Assembly (NCBI RefSeq): GCF_001419745.1
Contig: NZ_LIRJ01000025.1
Location: 1-64,000, forward strand
Source of the DNA: Streptomyces silaceus
GTDB taxonomy: Bacteria > Actinomycetota > Actinomycetes > Streptomycetales > Streptomycetaceae
Length of the DNA stretch: 64,000 nucleotides
Reading direction: 5' to 3'
Positions 8,843 through 57,127 of this stretch are shown piece by piece (the first letter of the stretch is position 1; every line of letters starts with the position of its first letter). The notes below the pieces were generated by a model. The model made no database searches. It was not told the DNA's origin and saw only the letters and a list, made by a program, of their open reading frames with translations. The translations under genes were made by a program, and so were the position numbers.

Positions 8843-11800
8843 TCAGAGCGCGGCGAACCGGGCCGCGCGCTCGCGCAGCAGCGCGGTGGTCTCGGACATC
8901 AGCTGTTCGGCGATCGCGTCGACGTGGCGCGACTGCCAGGACTCCAGGACGGTGCCGCGCACCCAGGAGTTGAAGGCGCCCAAGGCGGGCCCGCAGTAGA
9001 TCAGGTAGTCGACGGTCCGGCCCTCCTCGCCGCGCAGCGCCAGCTCGAAGCCGCGGTCGAGGTAGGTGCGGAAGGCGTCGGCCATGTGCCGCTTGGGGTC
9101 TCCCCCGGTGGCGGCGGGCGCCTCGGGGAGCGGTCCGCGCAGGAACTTCTCCTCGATCTGCCGCCGGGTGGGCCCGTCGATGTCGTCGAGGCGGTCGTGG
9201 CGGCGCCACAGCTCGTGCAGCTTCCCGGCGCGCGCGGGCAGGAAGACGCCGCGCTTGACGACCTGGGCGCGTACGCCGAGTTCGAACATCTCGGCGGCGG
9301 GGGCGAGGGCCACGTCGTGGACGTCGAGTTCCTGGAGCAGGTCCTTGACGGCCGGGCTGGTGGCCGCCTCGGGCGTGCACTGGTTGATGGAGCCGGTGAG
9401 CAGGAAGTCGGCGCCGAGCAGGAACGCGGCGGCGGCGGCCTCGGGGGTGCCGATGCCGCCGGCCGCGCCGACGTGCACCCGCGGGCCGGTGCCGGCGGCG
9501 GCGTCGCGCAGCCGGACGACGGCGGGCAGCAGCGTGGCGAGGCTCCCGGCGGCGTCGTACCAGCCGGAGCCCACCTCGACGCACAGGTCGTCGGCCAGCG
9601 GCACGTCCGCGTACCGGGCGGCGTCGTCCTCGGACACCTGCCCCGCGTCGACCAGGCCCCGGACGAGGGGGCGCGGGGCGGGCGCGAGGAAGGCGGCCGC
9701 CATGTCGGTGCTGGACACCTTGGCGAGCACCCGGCCGCCGCGCAGCCGGTACTTGACGAGGGCGGGCGTGATCCGCAGGAAGCCGGACGCCTCGACGGTG
9801 CGGACGCCCTTGCGCAGCAGGAGGTCGACCAGCGCCGACTCGCGCTCCGGGGCGGCGTGCTGGTGCGACAGGTTGGCACCGTGGGCACCGTCGGCGCCGA
9901 GGCGGGCGCGCACCGCGTCGAGGCCCGCCTCGATCTCCGGCTGGGAGAGTCCGCCGGTTCCGAAGAAGCCCATGCCGCCGGCCTTGGCGAGGCGTACGAG
10001 GAGGTCGGCGCCGGAGATCCCTCCGTACATGGAGCCCGCCAGGTAGGCGTACCGCAGGCCGTAGCGCTCGCGGAAGGAGGCGGCGCCCAGTGCGGAGGGG
10101 CCGGACTCCGTGGGGCCCATCGGGGCGGCGGGCACCACGGGTTCGGTCTTGACGGCGGGCGCGGGCTGCTCCGTGGCGGGCGCGGGCTGCTCCGTCACCG
10201 GTGCGGTCACGGTGACATCCGCGTCGTCCCCGGTCAGCGGCTCCGCCTCCGCCTTGATCTTCGTGACGAGCTTGCGCAGCACCGCGCCGGGTCCGAGCTC
10301 CCGGAACTCGAAGTCGCCGTGGGCCATGAGCCGGCGGACGGTGTCGGTCCACCGGACCGGCGAGGCGATCTGCCGGGCGAGGAGTTCCTTGACCTGGCCC
10401 GGTCCGTACGGCCGGGCGTGCGCGTTGGCGATGACGGGGATCGCCGGGTCGCGCAGCGCGAAGCCGTCGAGGTAGCGGCCGAACTCCTCGGCCGTGTCCC
10501 GCAAATAGCGGGAGTGGAAGGGCGCGCTGACGTTGAGGGTGACGTAGTGCGCGCCGATCCCCTCGAACGCGGGCTTGGCCCGGTCGATCTCGTCGGCGGG
10601 TCCGGCGAGGACGAACTGGGCGGGGGCGTTGTGGTTGGCGATGTCCAGGCCGGTCAGGCCGTGCTCCGCCAGCGTCCGCTCCACGGTGGCGAGATCGCGG
10701 CCGAGGACGGCGGCCATCCGGCCGCCCGCGGCCCGGCTCATCAGCTCGCCGCGGCGCGCGACGAGCCGCAGCCCGGTCCCGAAGTCGAAGGCACCGGCGG
10801 CGAACAGGGCGACGTACTCGCCGAGGCTGTGCCCGACCAGGTAGTCCGGCGGGGTGGGGTCCTCGCGTCGCGTGCGCAGCCAGGTGAGCGCGCTGACCAC
10901 GTACAGCGCGGGCTGGGTGAACTGCGTGAGCTTCAGCTCGCGGCGCGGGTCCTCGACGCACAGCTCACGGATCGAGTACCCGAGTACCGCGTCCGCGAGC
11001 GCGGTCTCCTCGGGGAACTCGTCGAAGAGGTCCTTGCCCATGCCCTTGGCCTGGCTGCCCTGGCCCGGGAATCCGTACACCTTCATGACGCCGTCCTTGG
11101 GCTCGGGGGATGCGGGGGGCGTGGCAGGTCCGGAGGGCCGCGCGCGCGGCGGCAGTGCGGCGCGCACCGCGGCCAACGACCGCACGTCGTCGCCCAGCGG
11201 GCCGAGCAGCGGCAGCGACCGTGAACCGGAGCCCGCCGGCAGGCCGTTCCTGGTGAAGTTGTGCAGGGTGCCGGACGGCCCGAGGTCCACGTACTGGAAG
11301 GGTCCGCGCCGTTCGAGTCCGGCGAGGGTCTCCTGGTACGCGATGGGTTCCCTGGTCGCCCGCCACAGGTGGTCGACCGTCATCCGGTCGACCTGGCCCG
11401 CGGTGGCGCAGGACACGACGGGGATCCGCGGCGGCCGCAGCTCCGTCCCCGCCATGACGGAGCGCAGCAGCGGCTCGCCGGCGTCCATGTGGCGCGAGTG
11501 GAACGCGTACCCCACCGGGACGCGATGACACACGACCTTGCGGGCCCGCAGGAGGTCCTCGGCCGCGACCAGGTCGTCGTGGGTGCCCGAGAGCACGAAG
11601 TGCCCGGGGTAGTTGCGGGCGGCGACCTCGGTGCGTGCGCCCAGGAGCGGGATCTCGTGGTGCAGCGCCACGTCGTCGAGGACGGCGAGCATGCCGCCGC
11701 GCGGCGCGTCGCGCAGCACGGCGGCCTGGCGGACCAGGAGCCGTACGCACTCCTCGGCGTCGAGGACACCGGCGACGACGGCCGCGGTGAACTCGCCGAG

Positions 11801-12093
11801 GCTCGCGCCGAGCAGCAGGTCGGGGTGGATGCCGTGGTGGGCGAGGGTGTCGGCGAGGGCGAGTTCGACCATGACGATCGCCGGGTGGGTGAACCGGATG
11901 TCGTCGAACGGTTCGGCGCGGCCCCGCCCGGGTGCGTACAGCGTCGCGAGGACCGACTCGCCGAGCTCGGCGGCGGCCGCCGCGTCGAGCCGGTCCAGGG
12001 CGTCGCGGAACACCGGCTCCGCCTGGTACAGGGACCAGCCCATCCGGCTGTACTGGGAGCCCTGGCCGGAGAACTGGAAGACGACGGGCCGGT

Positions 12094-12097
<4 letters not shown>
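8843..12097 (-). CDS. ozmM: Trans-acting tandem acyltransferase with enoyl reductase (AT-AT-ER, OzmM-type)
   Basis: Stand-alone 1084-residue protein that loads the AT-less PKS. AT1 (about 1-300) has GASLGEF at 96-102, so the usual His before the nucleophilic Ser is Ala, and YAFHS near 200. AT2 (about 337-640) has the textbook GHSLGEY at 422-428 and APFHS. After a Pro/Ala-rich linker comes a PfaD/nitronate-monooxygenase-like FMN enoyl reductase (about 690-1080, GAAGGIGTPEA, TGSINQCTPEA). In trans-AT systems AT2-like domains supply malonyl-CoA, while AT1 variants are often acyl hydrolases (proofreading) or inactive; that split is inferred here. The only usable start is TTG at 12097: it overlaps the NRPS stop as TTGA, and an in-frame TGA lies just upstream, so translation is probably coupled. 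The AT-AT-ER order matches OzmM of oxazolomycin biosynthesis. Confidence 0.95.
10155..10196 (-). repeat. 21-bp tandem duplication in AT-AT-ER linker
   Basis: Two copies differing at one base, coding the TEQPAPA units between AT2 and the enoyl reductase. Confidence 0.75.
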
Positions 12098-18099
<6,002 letters not shown>

Positions 18100-18148
18100 G
18101 GGGCGGGGAACTCCTCTGTGTCGACGGCGGCGTCCTGGCCTGGCCGGT

Positions 18149-21100
18149 TCACGCGAGCAGGGTGCTGACGGTCTCTTCGGGCAGCTCGTCGATGCGCTCG
18201 ATCAGCTCGGCTTCGAGCAGCTGCACCATGTCGCCCAGGGTGCGGGCCTGGAACAGCTCGCCGAGGTCGAGCTCGAAGGGGAAGCCGCTCTTGAGCCGCG
18301 AGATGATCTGGGTCGCCAGGATCGAGTCGCCGCCGACCTCCTGGAAGTCGTCGTCGGGGCGGGCCGAGGTGACCCCGAGGACTTCCCGCCAGGCGTCGAC
18401 GACCAGCGCCTCCAGGGGGCTCCCGGCGGTCTCGCCGGCCCCTGCGGCCGCCTCGGCGGCGGGGGCCGCCACGGCCGCGACGGCGGCCGTCTTGACCTGG
18501 GTCTTCGCGGCGGCCGCGACCGACGCCGGGCGCGTGGCGTCGACCGGGCCCTCCAGCGCGCCCTCCTTCTCCGCGAGGACGACGGCCTGGTACGCCTGGT
18601 CCTCGCGCACGGGCGCCGGGGACAGCCCGCGCACGGCCCGGAACCCGCCGCGCTCCAGGGCCTGGCGCCACAGGGAGACGCTGAGCAGCGGGGATCCGGG
18701 CAGCCTGCAGTCGTCCTCGAAGGACCACCAGCCGCCCATCAGGCCGAACGTGAGCGTGAAGAAGTCCTGGGCGCGGGTGGTCTCCAGGAGGATCAGCACA
18801 CCGCCGGGGCGCAGGAGTTGCCGGGCGTGGGCGAGGGTGGCGTCGATGTTGCGGGTGGCGTGCAGGACGTTGCAGGCGAGGACGAGGTCCTGGCTGCCCG
18901 GCTCGAAGCCCTGCTCGGTGGGCGGGGCCTCGATGTCCAGCGGCGCGAAGGTGACGAAGGGGTGGTCCTTGCCGTACTGGTTGCGCCCGTACTGGGTGAA
19001 GCCGCGGGAGATGTCGGTGTACACATAGCTCAGCGGGCCGTCCGTGTCGTCGAGCGCGGGCAGCACCTTCGCGGAGGTGCCGCCGGTGCCCGCGCCGATC
19101 TCCAGGACGGAGACCGCGGCCCCGGGGTCGCGCTCGCGGCGTGCCGTCACGTACCGCGCGACGAGCCCGGCCACCAGGCCGTTGGTGTCGCCGTCGCTGT
19201 GGTAGACGGCCTCCACCGCGTCGAACGAGCCGCCGGGGAAGAGTACTTCGTGTGCCTTCCTGCTGCCGGTGAGGACCTCGGGGAACTCCTGGAGGCAGAT
19301 CGTCAGGAGGTGGAAGTACCCGTCCATCTCCGGGTAGTCGGCGGTCACCTCGCGCTTGAGGGCGGCGAGTTCGTCCTCGTTCCAGGTCAACGCCTCGGGG
19401 TCGGTGACGAGTTCGGTGGTGACCAGCTCCTCGCCCTCGGCGCGCAGATAGCCGCCCTCGGTGAGGACGCCGAGCAGTCCGTGGAAGAGCGGCGCGTGCT
19501 CGTCGACGACGCCCAGTCGGCGTACGAGGTCGGCCTCGGTGTGGCGTTCGTCCGCCTGCGCGAAGACGTCCATGCGGCGCAGCGAGGCGAACAGCATGCG
19601 GCGGCAGACCTGGGTCAGCTCGCGCACCATCACGTCGGAGCGCAGCGCGGCCTCCAGGTCGCCGGCCGCCGGGTCGGAGCGCAGGTGCGCGTCGGCGGCG
19701 GCGTCGAGGTCGGCGAGGACGGACGGCACGGCGCCGGCCTGCGCCTCCTCGCGGGGCGCGCCGGGCGCGGTGCCCTCGGCCCAGACGTGCGGGAACACCT
19801 CGCGCACGAAGGGGTGGCCCGGCAGGCCGATGCGGCGCGGGGCACCGCCGGTGTGCAGGCGGGGCCAGTCGACCGTGGAGCCCGCCGTCCAGGCCGCCGC
19901 CAGTTCGTCGGCGTCACGGCCGGTGGCCGTACCGGCCGCCTGGCGGCGCTCGGCGACCTGCCCGTGGTGGACGCCGGTCACGTCGGTGACGCCGCCCGCG
20001 AACGCGTCGAGGCGCTCCAGGAGTTCGGCGACGGAGTCGGCGGTGACGGCGAGCCGCTCGGCGAACGCCTCACGGCCGACCTGGAGCGTGTACGCCACGT
20101 CGGCGAGCGCGTCGTCACCGAGCCCGGCGGTCCGCAGATGCGCGGCCAACTCGCCCGCCTTCTGGCGCAGTTGCTCCTCCGACTTGGCGGAGAGCGGTAC
20201 GAGCTGACGGCGCCGGGGCCCCTTGCGGGCGGCGGCCGGGGCCGCGTACTCCTCGATGATCACGTGGGCGTTGGTGCCGCTGTAGCCGAAGGAGCTGACG
20301 CCGCCGACGCGCGGGGCGTCGCCGTCGGCGGTCCAGTCGGCCAGCTCGCGGCTGACGTAGACCGGGCTGTCCTCGAAGTCGGCGTGCTTGTTCTCCGTAC
20401 GGAAGTTCGCGGCCGGGGGGAGCTTCCCGTGCCGCAGGCACAGCAGCACCTTGATGGCGCCGAGGACGCCCGCGGCGCCCATCGTGTGCCCGATGTTGGC
20501 CTTGACCGAGCCGATCGCGCAGAACTGCCTGCGGTCGGTGAACTCGGCGAACGCCTCGGTCAGGCCGAGCACCTCGATCGGGTCGCCGAGGCTGGTGCCG
20601 GTGCCGTGCGCCTCGACGTACCGCAGCCGGGACATGTCGACGCCGCCGCGGCGGTAGACGTCCCGCAGCAGGGTGCTCTGCGCGGTGGAACTGGGCGAGG
20701 TGATGCCGGAGGTGCGGCCGTCCTGGTTGGTGGCGCTGCCCCGGATGACGCCGAGGATCCGGTCGCGGTCGCGGACCGCGTCGGACAGCCGCTTGAGGAC
20801 GAGAACGCCGACGCCCTCGCCGACCAGCATGCCGTCGGCGTCCGCGTCGAAGGGGCGGCAGGCACGGCCCGGCGAGACGGTGCCCAGGGCCTCCATCGTG
20901 ACGAACGTGCCGGGGTGGTTGGCCACGTACACACCGGCGGCCAGCGCGAGGTCCGACTCGCCGTCCAGCAGCAGGCGGCGCGCGACGTCGACGGCGACGA
21001 GCGAGGACGAGCAGGCGGTGTCGACGGTCATCGCCGGGCCCGCGAGGTCGAGCTGGTAGGCGAGGCGGGCCGCCATGATGCTGGTGTCGGAGCCCATCAG

Positions 21101-21733
21101 CGCGTGCGCCGAGTACTCCGCCTGGGGCGCGAGGCCGGTGCTGCCGACGATCGTGGCGACGGCGCGCCCGCGCAGCGCCGAGGCGTCCTGGCCCGCGTCC
21201 TCCAGGGCGTGGTAGCAGGATTCGAGCAGGACGCGCTGGGCGGCGTCCATCGCGGCGGCCTCGCGCGGGGCGATGCGGAAGAAGGCCGGGTCGAACTCCT
21301 CGCTGCCGGCCATGGCGCCGTAGCGGGGCGGCGCGACGTCCGGGAAGTGCTCGGCGAGCAGCGAGAGCGCGACCGGGTCGTCGACCTCGGTGGTGCGGTC
21401 CTCGCCCGAGCTGATCACCTCCCACAGCTCGTCGGGGTTGCGCGCGCCCGCGGTGCGGCAGTGCATGCCGATGACCGCGATCGCCTCGGGCGGCGCCGCC
21501 CGGTCGAGGAGGGCGGCGACGCGCTCGGCGAGCGTGTCGAGGTCACCCGCCTCGGACACCGCGCCGGTCGGGAGGGCCGTGCCGAAGCGGGCGTTGACCT
21601 CTTCGGTCAGCGCGACGGCCGTGGTCAGGTTCAGGCCGAGGTCCTGGAAGGAGGCCTCGGCGGCTCGCTCGGGAGTGACGTCGAGGACCCGGGCCGCGAG
21701 CTCCGACAGCGCCTGCTTGACGTGGGGCGACAT
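18149..21733 (-). CDS. Trans-AT PKS module, (vestigial ACP)-KS-C-methyltransferase-PCP
   Basis: 1194-residue single-module PKS. Residues 1-78 look like a carrier protein ([12 protein letters not shown]) in which the phosphopantetheine Ser is replaced by Leu, so it is probably a docking remnant. KS spans about 84-510 (TACSSS near 240, HGTGT near 376). An SAM-dependent C-methyltransferase covers about 660-985 ([11 protein letters not shown] near 878). The C-terminal carrier has VGGDSI near 1132, in a PCP-like context suited to handing the chain to the NRPS encoded 49 nt downstream. There is no KR or DH, so a beta-keto thioester with an alpha-methyl is predicted, the right oxidation state for a tetramate or lactam-type ring closure after serine is added. 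ATG at 21733 is 16 nt after the upstream stop; AGGAG overlaps that stop. Gene order suggests OzmK, which I cannot confirm from memory. Confidence 0.92.
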   Translation of the reverse strand: MSPHVKQALSELAARVLDVTPERAAEASFQDLGLNLTTAVALTEEVNARFGTALPTGAVSEAGDLDTLAERVAALLDRAAPPEAIAVIGMHCRTAGARNPDELWEVISSGEDRTTEVDDPVALSLLAEHFPDVAPPRYGAMAGSEEFDPAFFRIAPREAAAMDAAQRVLLESCYHALEDAGQDASALRGRAVATIVGSTGLAPQAEYSAHALMGSDTSIMAARLAYQLDLAGPAMTVDTACSSSLVAVDVARRLLLDGESDLALAAGVYVANHPGTFVTMEALGTVSPGRACRPFDADADGMLVGEGVGVLVLKRLSDAVRDRDRILGVIRGSATNQDGRTSGITSPSSTAQSTLLRDVYRRGGVDMSRLRYVEAHGTGTSLGDPIEVLGLTEAFAEFTDRRQFCAIGSVKANIGHTMGAAGVLGAIKVLLCLRHGKLPPAANFRTENKHADFEDSPVYVSRELADWTADGDAPRVGGVSSFGYSGTNAHVIIEEYAAPAAARKGPRRRQLVPLSAKSEEQLRQKAGELAAHLRTAGLGDDALADVAYTLQVGREAFAERLAVTADSVAELLERLDAFAGGVTDVTGVHHGQVAERRQAAGTATGRDADELAAAWTAGSTVDWPRLHTGGAPRRIGLPGHPFVREVFPHVWAEGTAPGAPREEAQAGAVPSVLADLDAAADAHLRSDPAAGDLEAALRSDVMVRELTQVCRRMLFASLRRMDVFAQADERHTEADLVRRLGVVDEHAPLFHGLLGVLTEGGYLRAEGEELVTTELVTDPEALTWNEDELAALKREVTADYPEMDGYFHLLTICLQEFPEVLTGSRKAHEVLFPGGSFDAVEAVYHSDGDTNGLVAGLVARYVTARRERDPGAAVSVLEIGAGTGGTSAKVLPALDDTDGPLSYVYTDISRGFTQYGRNQYGKDHPFVTFAPLDIEAPPTEQGFEPGSQDLVLACNVLHATRNIDATLAHARQLLRPGGVLILLETTRAQDFFTLTFGLMGGWWSFEDDCRLPGSPLLSVSLWRQALERGGFRAVRGLSPAPVREDQAYQAVVLAEKEGALEGPVDATRPASVAAAAKTQVKTAAVAAVAAPAAEAAAGAGETAGSPLEALVVDAWREVLGVTSARPDDDFQEVGGDSILATQIISRLKSGFPFELDLGELFQARTLGDMVQLLEAELIERIDELPEETVSTLLA

Positions 21734-21749
21734 TGACTCTGCTTCTCCT

Positions 21750-54307
<32,558 letters not shown>

Positions 54308-54432
54308 CCGGATGCCTTGAGGCTCGAATTGCGGCAGACCCGCAGCACTGCACCACAAACGGGCGCAGCGCAGGGTGAACAATTCCTCAAATCAAACTGA
54401 AGGGAATCGGCACAACACAACGTAACGACCCG

Positions 54433-54445
54433 CGACTTATGGCAC
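54433..54445. repeat. Direct repeat copy 1, CGACTTATGGCAC
   Basis: Thirteen-base element that recurs 138 bp to the right as CGACTTATGTCAC (12 of 13 identical, same orientation). It is AT-rich against a GC-rich genome and lies 126 bp in front of the giant PKS/NRPS start. It may be a regulator site or part of a promoter (CATAAG on the minus strand). Confidence 0.45.
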
Positions 54446-54570
54446 GACTGGGCGGATCGAAACTCACATGAGCACGCGAATAGGGCTCAGCCTCGCGTCA
54501 CCATCGCGGCGGGGCGGTGGGAACGGGCGGGCCCGTAGCAGGAAGGACGGGAATGCCACGCCTGACGACT

Positions 54571-54583
54571 CGACTTATGTCAC
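54571..54583. repeat. Direct repeat copy 2, CGACTTATGTCAC
   Basis: Second copy of the 13-base element. On the minus strand it gives CATAAG, 17 nt downstream of CTGAAC, a weak match to a -35/-10 pair reading towards the megasynthase operon. Confidence 0.45.
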
Positions 54584-54631
54584 TGTCTGTAAGCACGTTC
54601 AGAGTCGCCCCCCGTCAGCTTCACCCGTCAA

Positions 54632-54656
54632 CCGGAATCTAACACTTGTTATCCGG
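54632..54656. promoter_or_regulatory. Imperfect inverted repeat, candidate operator
   Basis: Left arm CCGGA-ATC-TAACA, two-base centre CT, right arm TGTTATCCGG. The arms match exactly apart from the extra ATC on the left, giving ten paired positions. It lies mid-way in the divergent region, next to a TTGACG hexamer on the minus strand. Its size and symmetry suit a dimeric repressor of the TetR or GntR kind, but no regulator gene is in this window to pair it with. Confidence 0.4.
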
Positions 54657-54859
54657 CAGCGGCAAGCACTCGATCTTCTTCACCGCATCCATTCGTACTA
54701 CATTCAACAACAAGCATCCACACCCCCGTTGACCACGTAACTCGCAGCCCCAAAGGCCCCGAGTCCGCCTGCGCGAGGGTGCGCACCGGGTGCCCACCAC
54801 CGGTCGGCCATGGCACGCCGGGGCCCCAAACAGGGCCCAGAACAGGCCAGTTGAGGCGC

Positions 54860-54872
54860 CTACCGTCGGTAG
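54860..54872. promoter_or_regulatory. Short perfect inverted repeat CTACCG-T-CGGTAG
   Basis: Six-base arms around a single T in the divergent control region, 430 bp before the plus-strand operon. Too short and without a following T-run to be a terminator; a protein-binding site is possible but unproven. Confidence 0.25.
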
Positions 54873-55113
54873 CACCCACCCGTCCCGCACACGGAGCGCG
54901 AGATGGATCCGGAACGGCATTCCCCACCTGCACCCGTGTTATTCCTGTGAAGAAGAAGAAAAGTGCAAGCCGTCGCCAAAAACAGCAAACGCGCAGGCCA
55001 TTCGGCATTCAGGGCGTTCTCCGGATAGCCAAGTGAAAGACACCCGGCCACCTCCTAGAACAATCATGCTACGGTCATGCGGCGTCGGTTCAAGGGTGTA
55101 CGACGGGGAGGAT

Positions 55114-55155
55114 CATGGCATCGCATTGCGGGCCGCGGGACATCGCATTGGCCTA
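55114..55155 (+). CDS. Possible 13-codon leader ORF ahead of the methoxymalonyl-ACP operon
   Basis: ATG GCA TCG ... GCC TAG encodes MASHCGPRDIALA. A strong GGGGAGG sits just 3 nt before the ATG, closer than usual. It ends 147 nt before the first operon gene. It could be a translated leader or only a chance SD-ATG pairing; nothing in the 13 residues points to a function. Confidence 0.2.
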
Positions 55156-55302
55156 GGCCTGATGCCCCTGGAACGACCTATTCCGCCGCGTTCCATCAGG
55201 TCCATATCTCGGCGCACCAGGCAAAAGTCACTGCCTGCGGCCGCCCTGTCTTCCCGAGCGAACGAATCATTGATGTCCACCGCCAGGTAGGGGAGGTATG
55301 CG

Positions 55303-56166
55303 GTGACAGAGGAAGTACCCGGCCCTCGGCTGGCCGTTCTGGGTGCCGGTGTCATGGGTGTCAGCATCACGACGCTGGCTCTCGGACGCGGCGTCCCGGT
55401 CGTCCTGGTCGAGACCGATCCGGCGAAGCGGGCGGACGCTCCCGCCCGGATCGCGCGCGAACTGCGCACGGCCCAGCTGATGGGCGTACGCATGGAGGAG
55501 CCGCGCGGGGAGCTGGTCACCACCGCGTCGGCCGCCGACTGCGCGGGCGCGGACGTGGTCATCGAGGCGATCACCGAGGAGGCCGGGCTCAAGGCCGCGG
55601 TACTCACCGAGGTCGCCGCGGCGGTCGGCACGGGCACCGCGCTCGTCACCAACACCTCGTCCATCCCGGTCGACGAACTCGCCGAGAAGCTCCCGCACCC
55701 CGAGAACCTCCTCGGCGTCCACTTCATGAACCCCACCTACCTGATCGGTACGGTCGAGGTGATCCGTGGCTCGCGCACGGCGCAGACCGCGGTGGACTCG
55801 GTGCGGCGGCTGCTCACGGCCCTCGACCGCAGGGGCGTCCTCGTGGGCGACGGCCCCGGCTTCGTCACCAGCCGCGTACTGCACCGCATGATCAACGACG
55901 CGGCGCGCGTCGTCGAAGAGGGGCGGGCCTGCGCGGAGGACGTCGACACGCTGATGCAGGAGTGCCTCGGCCACCGCACCGGACCGCTGCGCACCGCCGA
56001 CCTGATCGGCATCGACAACCTCGTGGACTCCCTGTGGGTGCTCCACCAGCGCACCGGTGACGAGGGCTGCCGCCCCTGCGACCTGCTGCTCCAGAAGGTG
56101 CGCGACGGCGAGCACGGCCGCAAGACCGGCCAAGGCTTCTACACCTATACGGGAGTGGTGTCCTGA
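55303..56166 (+). CDS. 3-hydroxyacyl-CoA dehydrogenase family protein (glyceryl-ACP oxidation)
   Basis: 287 residues, the usual length for a 3-hydroxyacyl/3-hydroxybutyryl-CoA dehydrogenase. The N-terminal Rossmann fold has GAGVMG for NAD binding, followed by the acidic ETD. The catalytic His is in GVHFMNP, and the C-terminal helical domain opens with [10 protein letters not shown]. In methoxymalonyl-ACP pathways (FkbK and Asm13 type) this enzyme oxidises the hydroxyl chain of glyceryl-ACP. It is first in a six-gene plus-strand operon. The GTG start at 55303 follows GGGGAGGT at 5-nt spacing; the ATG at 55298 is a two-codon dead end. Its stop overlaps the next start as TGATG. By order it would be OzmG. 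Confidence 0.9.
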   Translation: MTEEVPGPRLAVLGAGVMGVSITTLALGRGVPVVLVETDPAKRADAPARIARELRTAQLMGVRMEEPRGELVTTASAADCAGADVVIEAITEEAGLKAAVLTEVAAAVGTGTALVTNTSSIPVDELAEKLPHPENLLGVHFMNPTYLIGTVEVIRGSRTAQTAVDSVRRLLTALDRRGVLVGDGPGFVTSRVLHRMINDAARVVEEGRACAEDVDTLMQECLGHRTGPLRTADLIGIDNLVDSLWVLHQRTGDEGCRPCDLLLQKVRDGEHGRKTGQGFYTYTGVVS

Positions 56167-56831
56167 TGGCCGGTCAGCTCACCGCCGACGAGCGACTCCT
56201 CGACTACGTGCGCGCGATGTCGCTGCGCGACGACGACGTGCTCAGCGAGCTGCGCGCCGAGACCGCCGGCATGCCGATGCTGCGGGCCATGCTGGTCCTG
56301 CCGGAGGAGGCGCAGCTCCTCGCGCTCCTGGTGCGGGTGACCGGCGCCTCGAACGTCCTGGAGGTCGGCACCTTCACCGGCTACAGCAGCCTCACCATGG
56401 CGCGCGCCCTGCCGCCCGGGGGCCAGGTCGTCACCTGTGACATCAGCGAACGCTGGACCGGCATCGCCCGGCGCTACTGGGAACGCGCCGGCGTCGCCGA
56501 CCGGATCGACCTCCGGCTCGGGGACGCTGCCAAGACGCTCGACGAGCTGCTCGAACAACGCGGCCCCGGCAGCTTCGACCTGGCCTTCGTCGACGCCGAC
56601 AAGGCCAACTACCACCGCTACTACGAGCAGTCACTCGCCCTGGTGCGCCCCGGCGGACTGCTCGCCCTCGACAACACCCTCTTCTTCGGCAAGGTCGTCG
56701 ATCCGGCCGCGCAGGACCCGGACACCCTCGCCATTCGCGAACTGAACACCCTGCTGCGTGACGACGACCGCGTGGACATCTCCATGCTCGCCGTCGCCGA
56801 CGGCCTCACCCTCGTCCACAAGAAGCCCTGA
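56166..56831 (+). CDS. SAM-dependent O-methyltransferase (methoxymalonyl-ACP formation)
   Basis: 221 residues, class I caffeoyl-CoA/catechol O-methyltransferase family. Motif I is [11 protein letters not shown] near 66-76; the metal/SAM region shows FVDADKANY near 140, and DNTLFFGKV follows. In the FkbG/Asm17 type of pathway the enzyme methylates the 2-hydroxyl of hydroxymalonyl-ACP to give methoxymalonyl-ACP. Its ATG shares one base with the upstream TGA, so the two are translationally coupled. The partner ACP gene starts 14 nt downstream. Confidence 0.92.
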   Translation: MAGQLTADERLLDYVRAMSLRDDDVLSELRAETAGMPMLRAMLVLPEEAQLLALLVRVTGASNVLEVGTFTGYSSLTMARALPPGGQVVTCDISERWTGIARRYWERAGVADRIDLRLGDAAKTLDELLEQRGPGSFDLAFVDADKANYHRYYEQSLALVRPGGLLALDNTLFFGKVVDPAAQDPDTLAIRELNTLLRDDDRVDISMLAVADGLTLVHKKP

Positions 56832-56845
56832 GAGGAAGCGCGGAG

Positions 56846-57127
56846 ATGAGCGATCCCACCACGACCAGCCCGCTGTCGGCGCAGGACGTCCAGACCGAGC
56901 TGAAGCGGTTCCTGACCGAGCGCACGAAGACCGACTGGGCGGCGGACACCGACCTGTTCGCCACCGGCGGGGTGTCCTCGCTGTTCGCGATGGAGCTGGT
57001 GGTCCACGTCGAGAACACCTTCGGCATCGCCGTCGAGGGCCCCGACCTCAAGATCGACAACTTCCGTACGGTGAACGCCATGACCGAGCTCGTGCTCCGG
57101 CTCGCCGGGAACGACGCCGGTGAGTGA
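56846..57127 (+). CDS. Discrete acyl carrier protein for methoxymalonyl-ACP
   Basis: 93 residues, one ACP fold. The phosphopantetheine serine is most likely Ser45 in GVSSLFAMEL, where the more common GxDSL has Ser instead of Asp. This protein should carry the glyceryl unit through oxidation and methylation and then present methoxymalonyl to the PKS. GAGAGGAAG lies in front of the ATG. Its 3' end overlaps the acyl-CoA dehydrogenase start by 8 nt. Matches the FkbJ/Asm14 role. Confidence 0.92.
   Translation: MSDPTTTSPLSAQDVQTELKRFLTERTKTDWAADTDLFATGGVSSLFAMELVVHVENTFGIAVEGPDLKIDNFRTVNAMTELVLRLAGNDAGE

Larger units (their letters stand above)
54308..55302. promoter_or_regulatory. Divergent control region between megasynthase and methoxymalonyl-ACP operons
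   Basis: Nearly 1 kb without a convincing full-length gene, visibly poorer in GC than its surroundings. Both operons start from its ends, so it should carry both promoters. I see a repeated CGACTTATGKCAC element, an imperfect inverted repeat around TAACA-CT-TGTTA, a short perfect inverted repeat CTACCG-T-CGGTAG, and a possible leader ORF near the right end. On the minus strand each CGACTTATG copy presents CATAAG, which could act as a -10 box (for example CTGAAC, 17 nt, CATAAG at 54578-54606). I found no clean TTGAC/TANNNT pair facing the plus-strand operon. Short ORFs here have poor codon usage and no good ribosome binding site. Confidence 0.7.

Noticed and set aside
54468..54740. 90-codon ORF in the divergent control region
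   Set aside because: No ribosome binding site, no recognisable domain, unusual composition, and it runs through the repeat and palindrome sites.
54649..55051. Overlapping short minus-strand ORFs
   Set aside because: No SD, no family resemblance, several frames open at once in non-coding DNA.
55150..55159. GGCCTAGGCC palindrome
   Set aside because: Ten-base palindrome overlapping the possible leader ORF end; too short and GC-driven to call a regulatory site.
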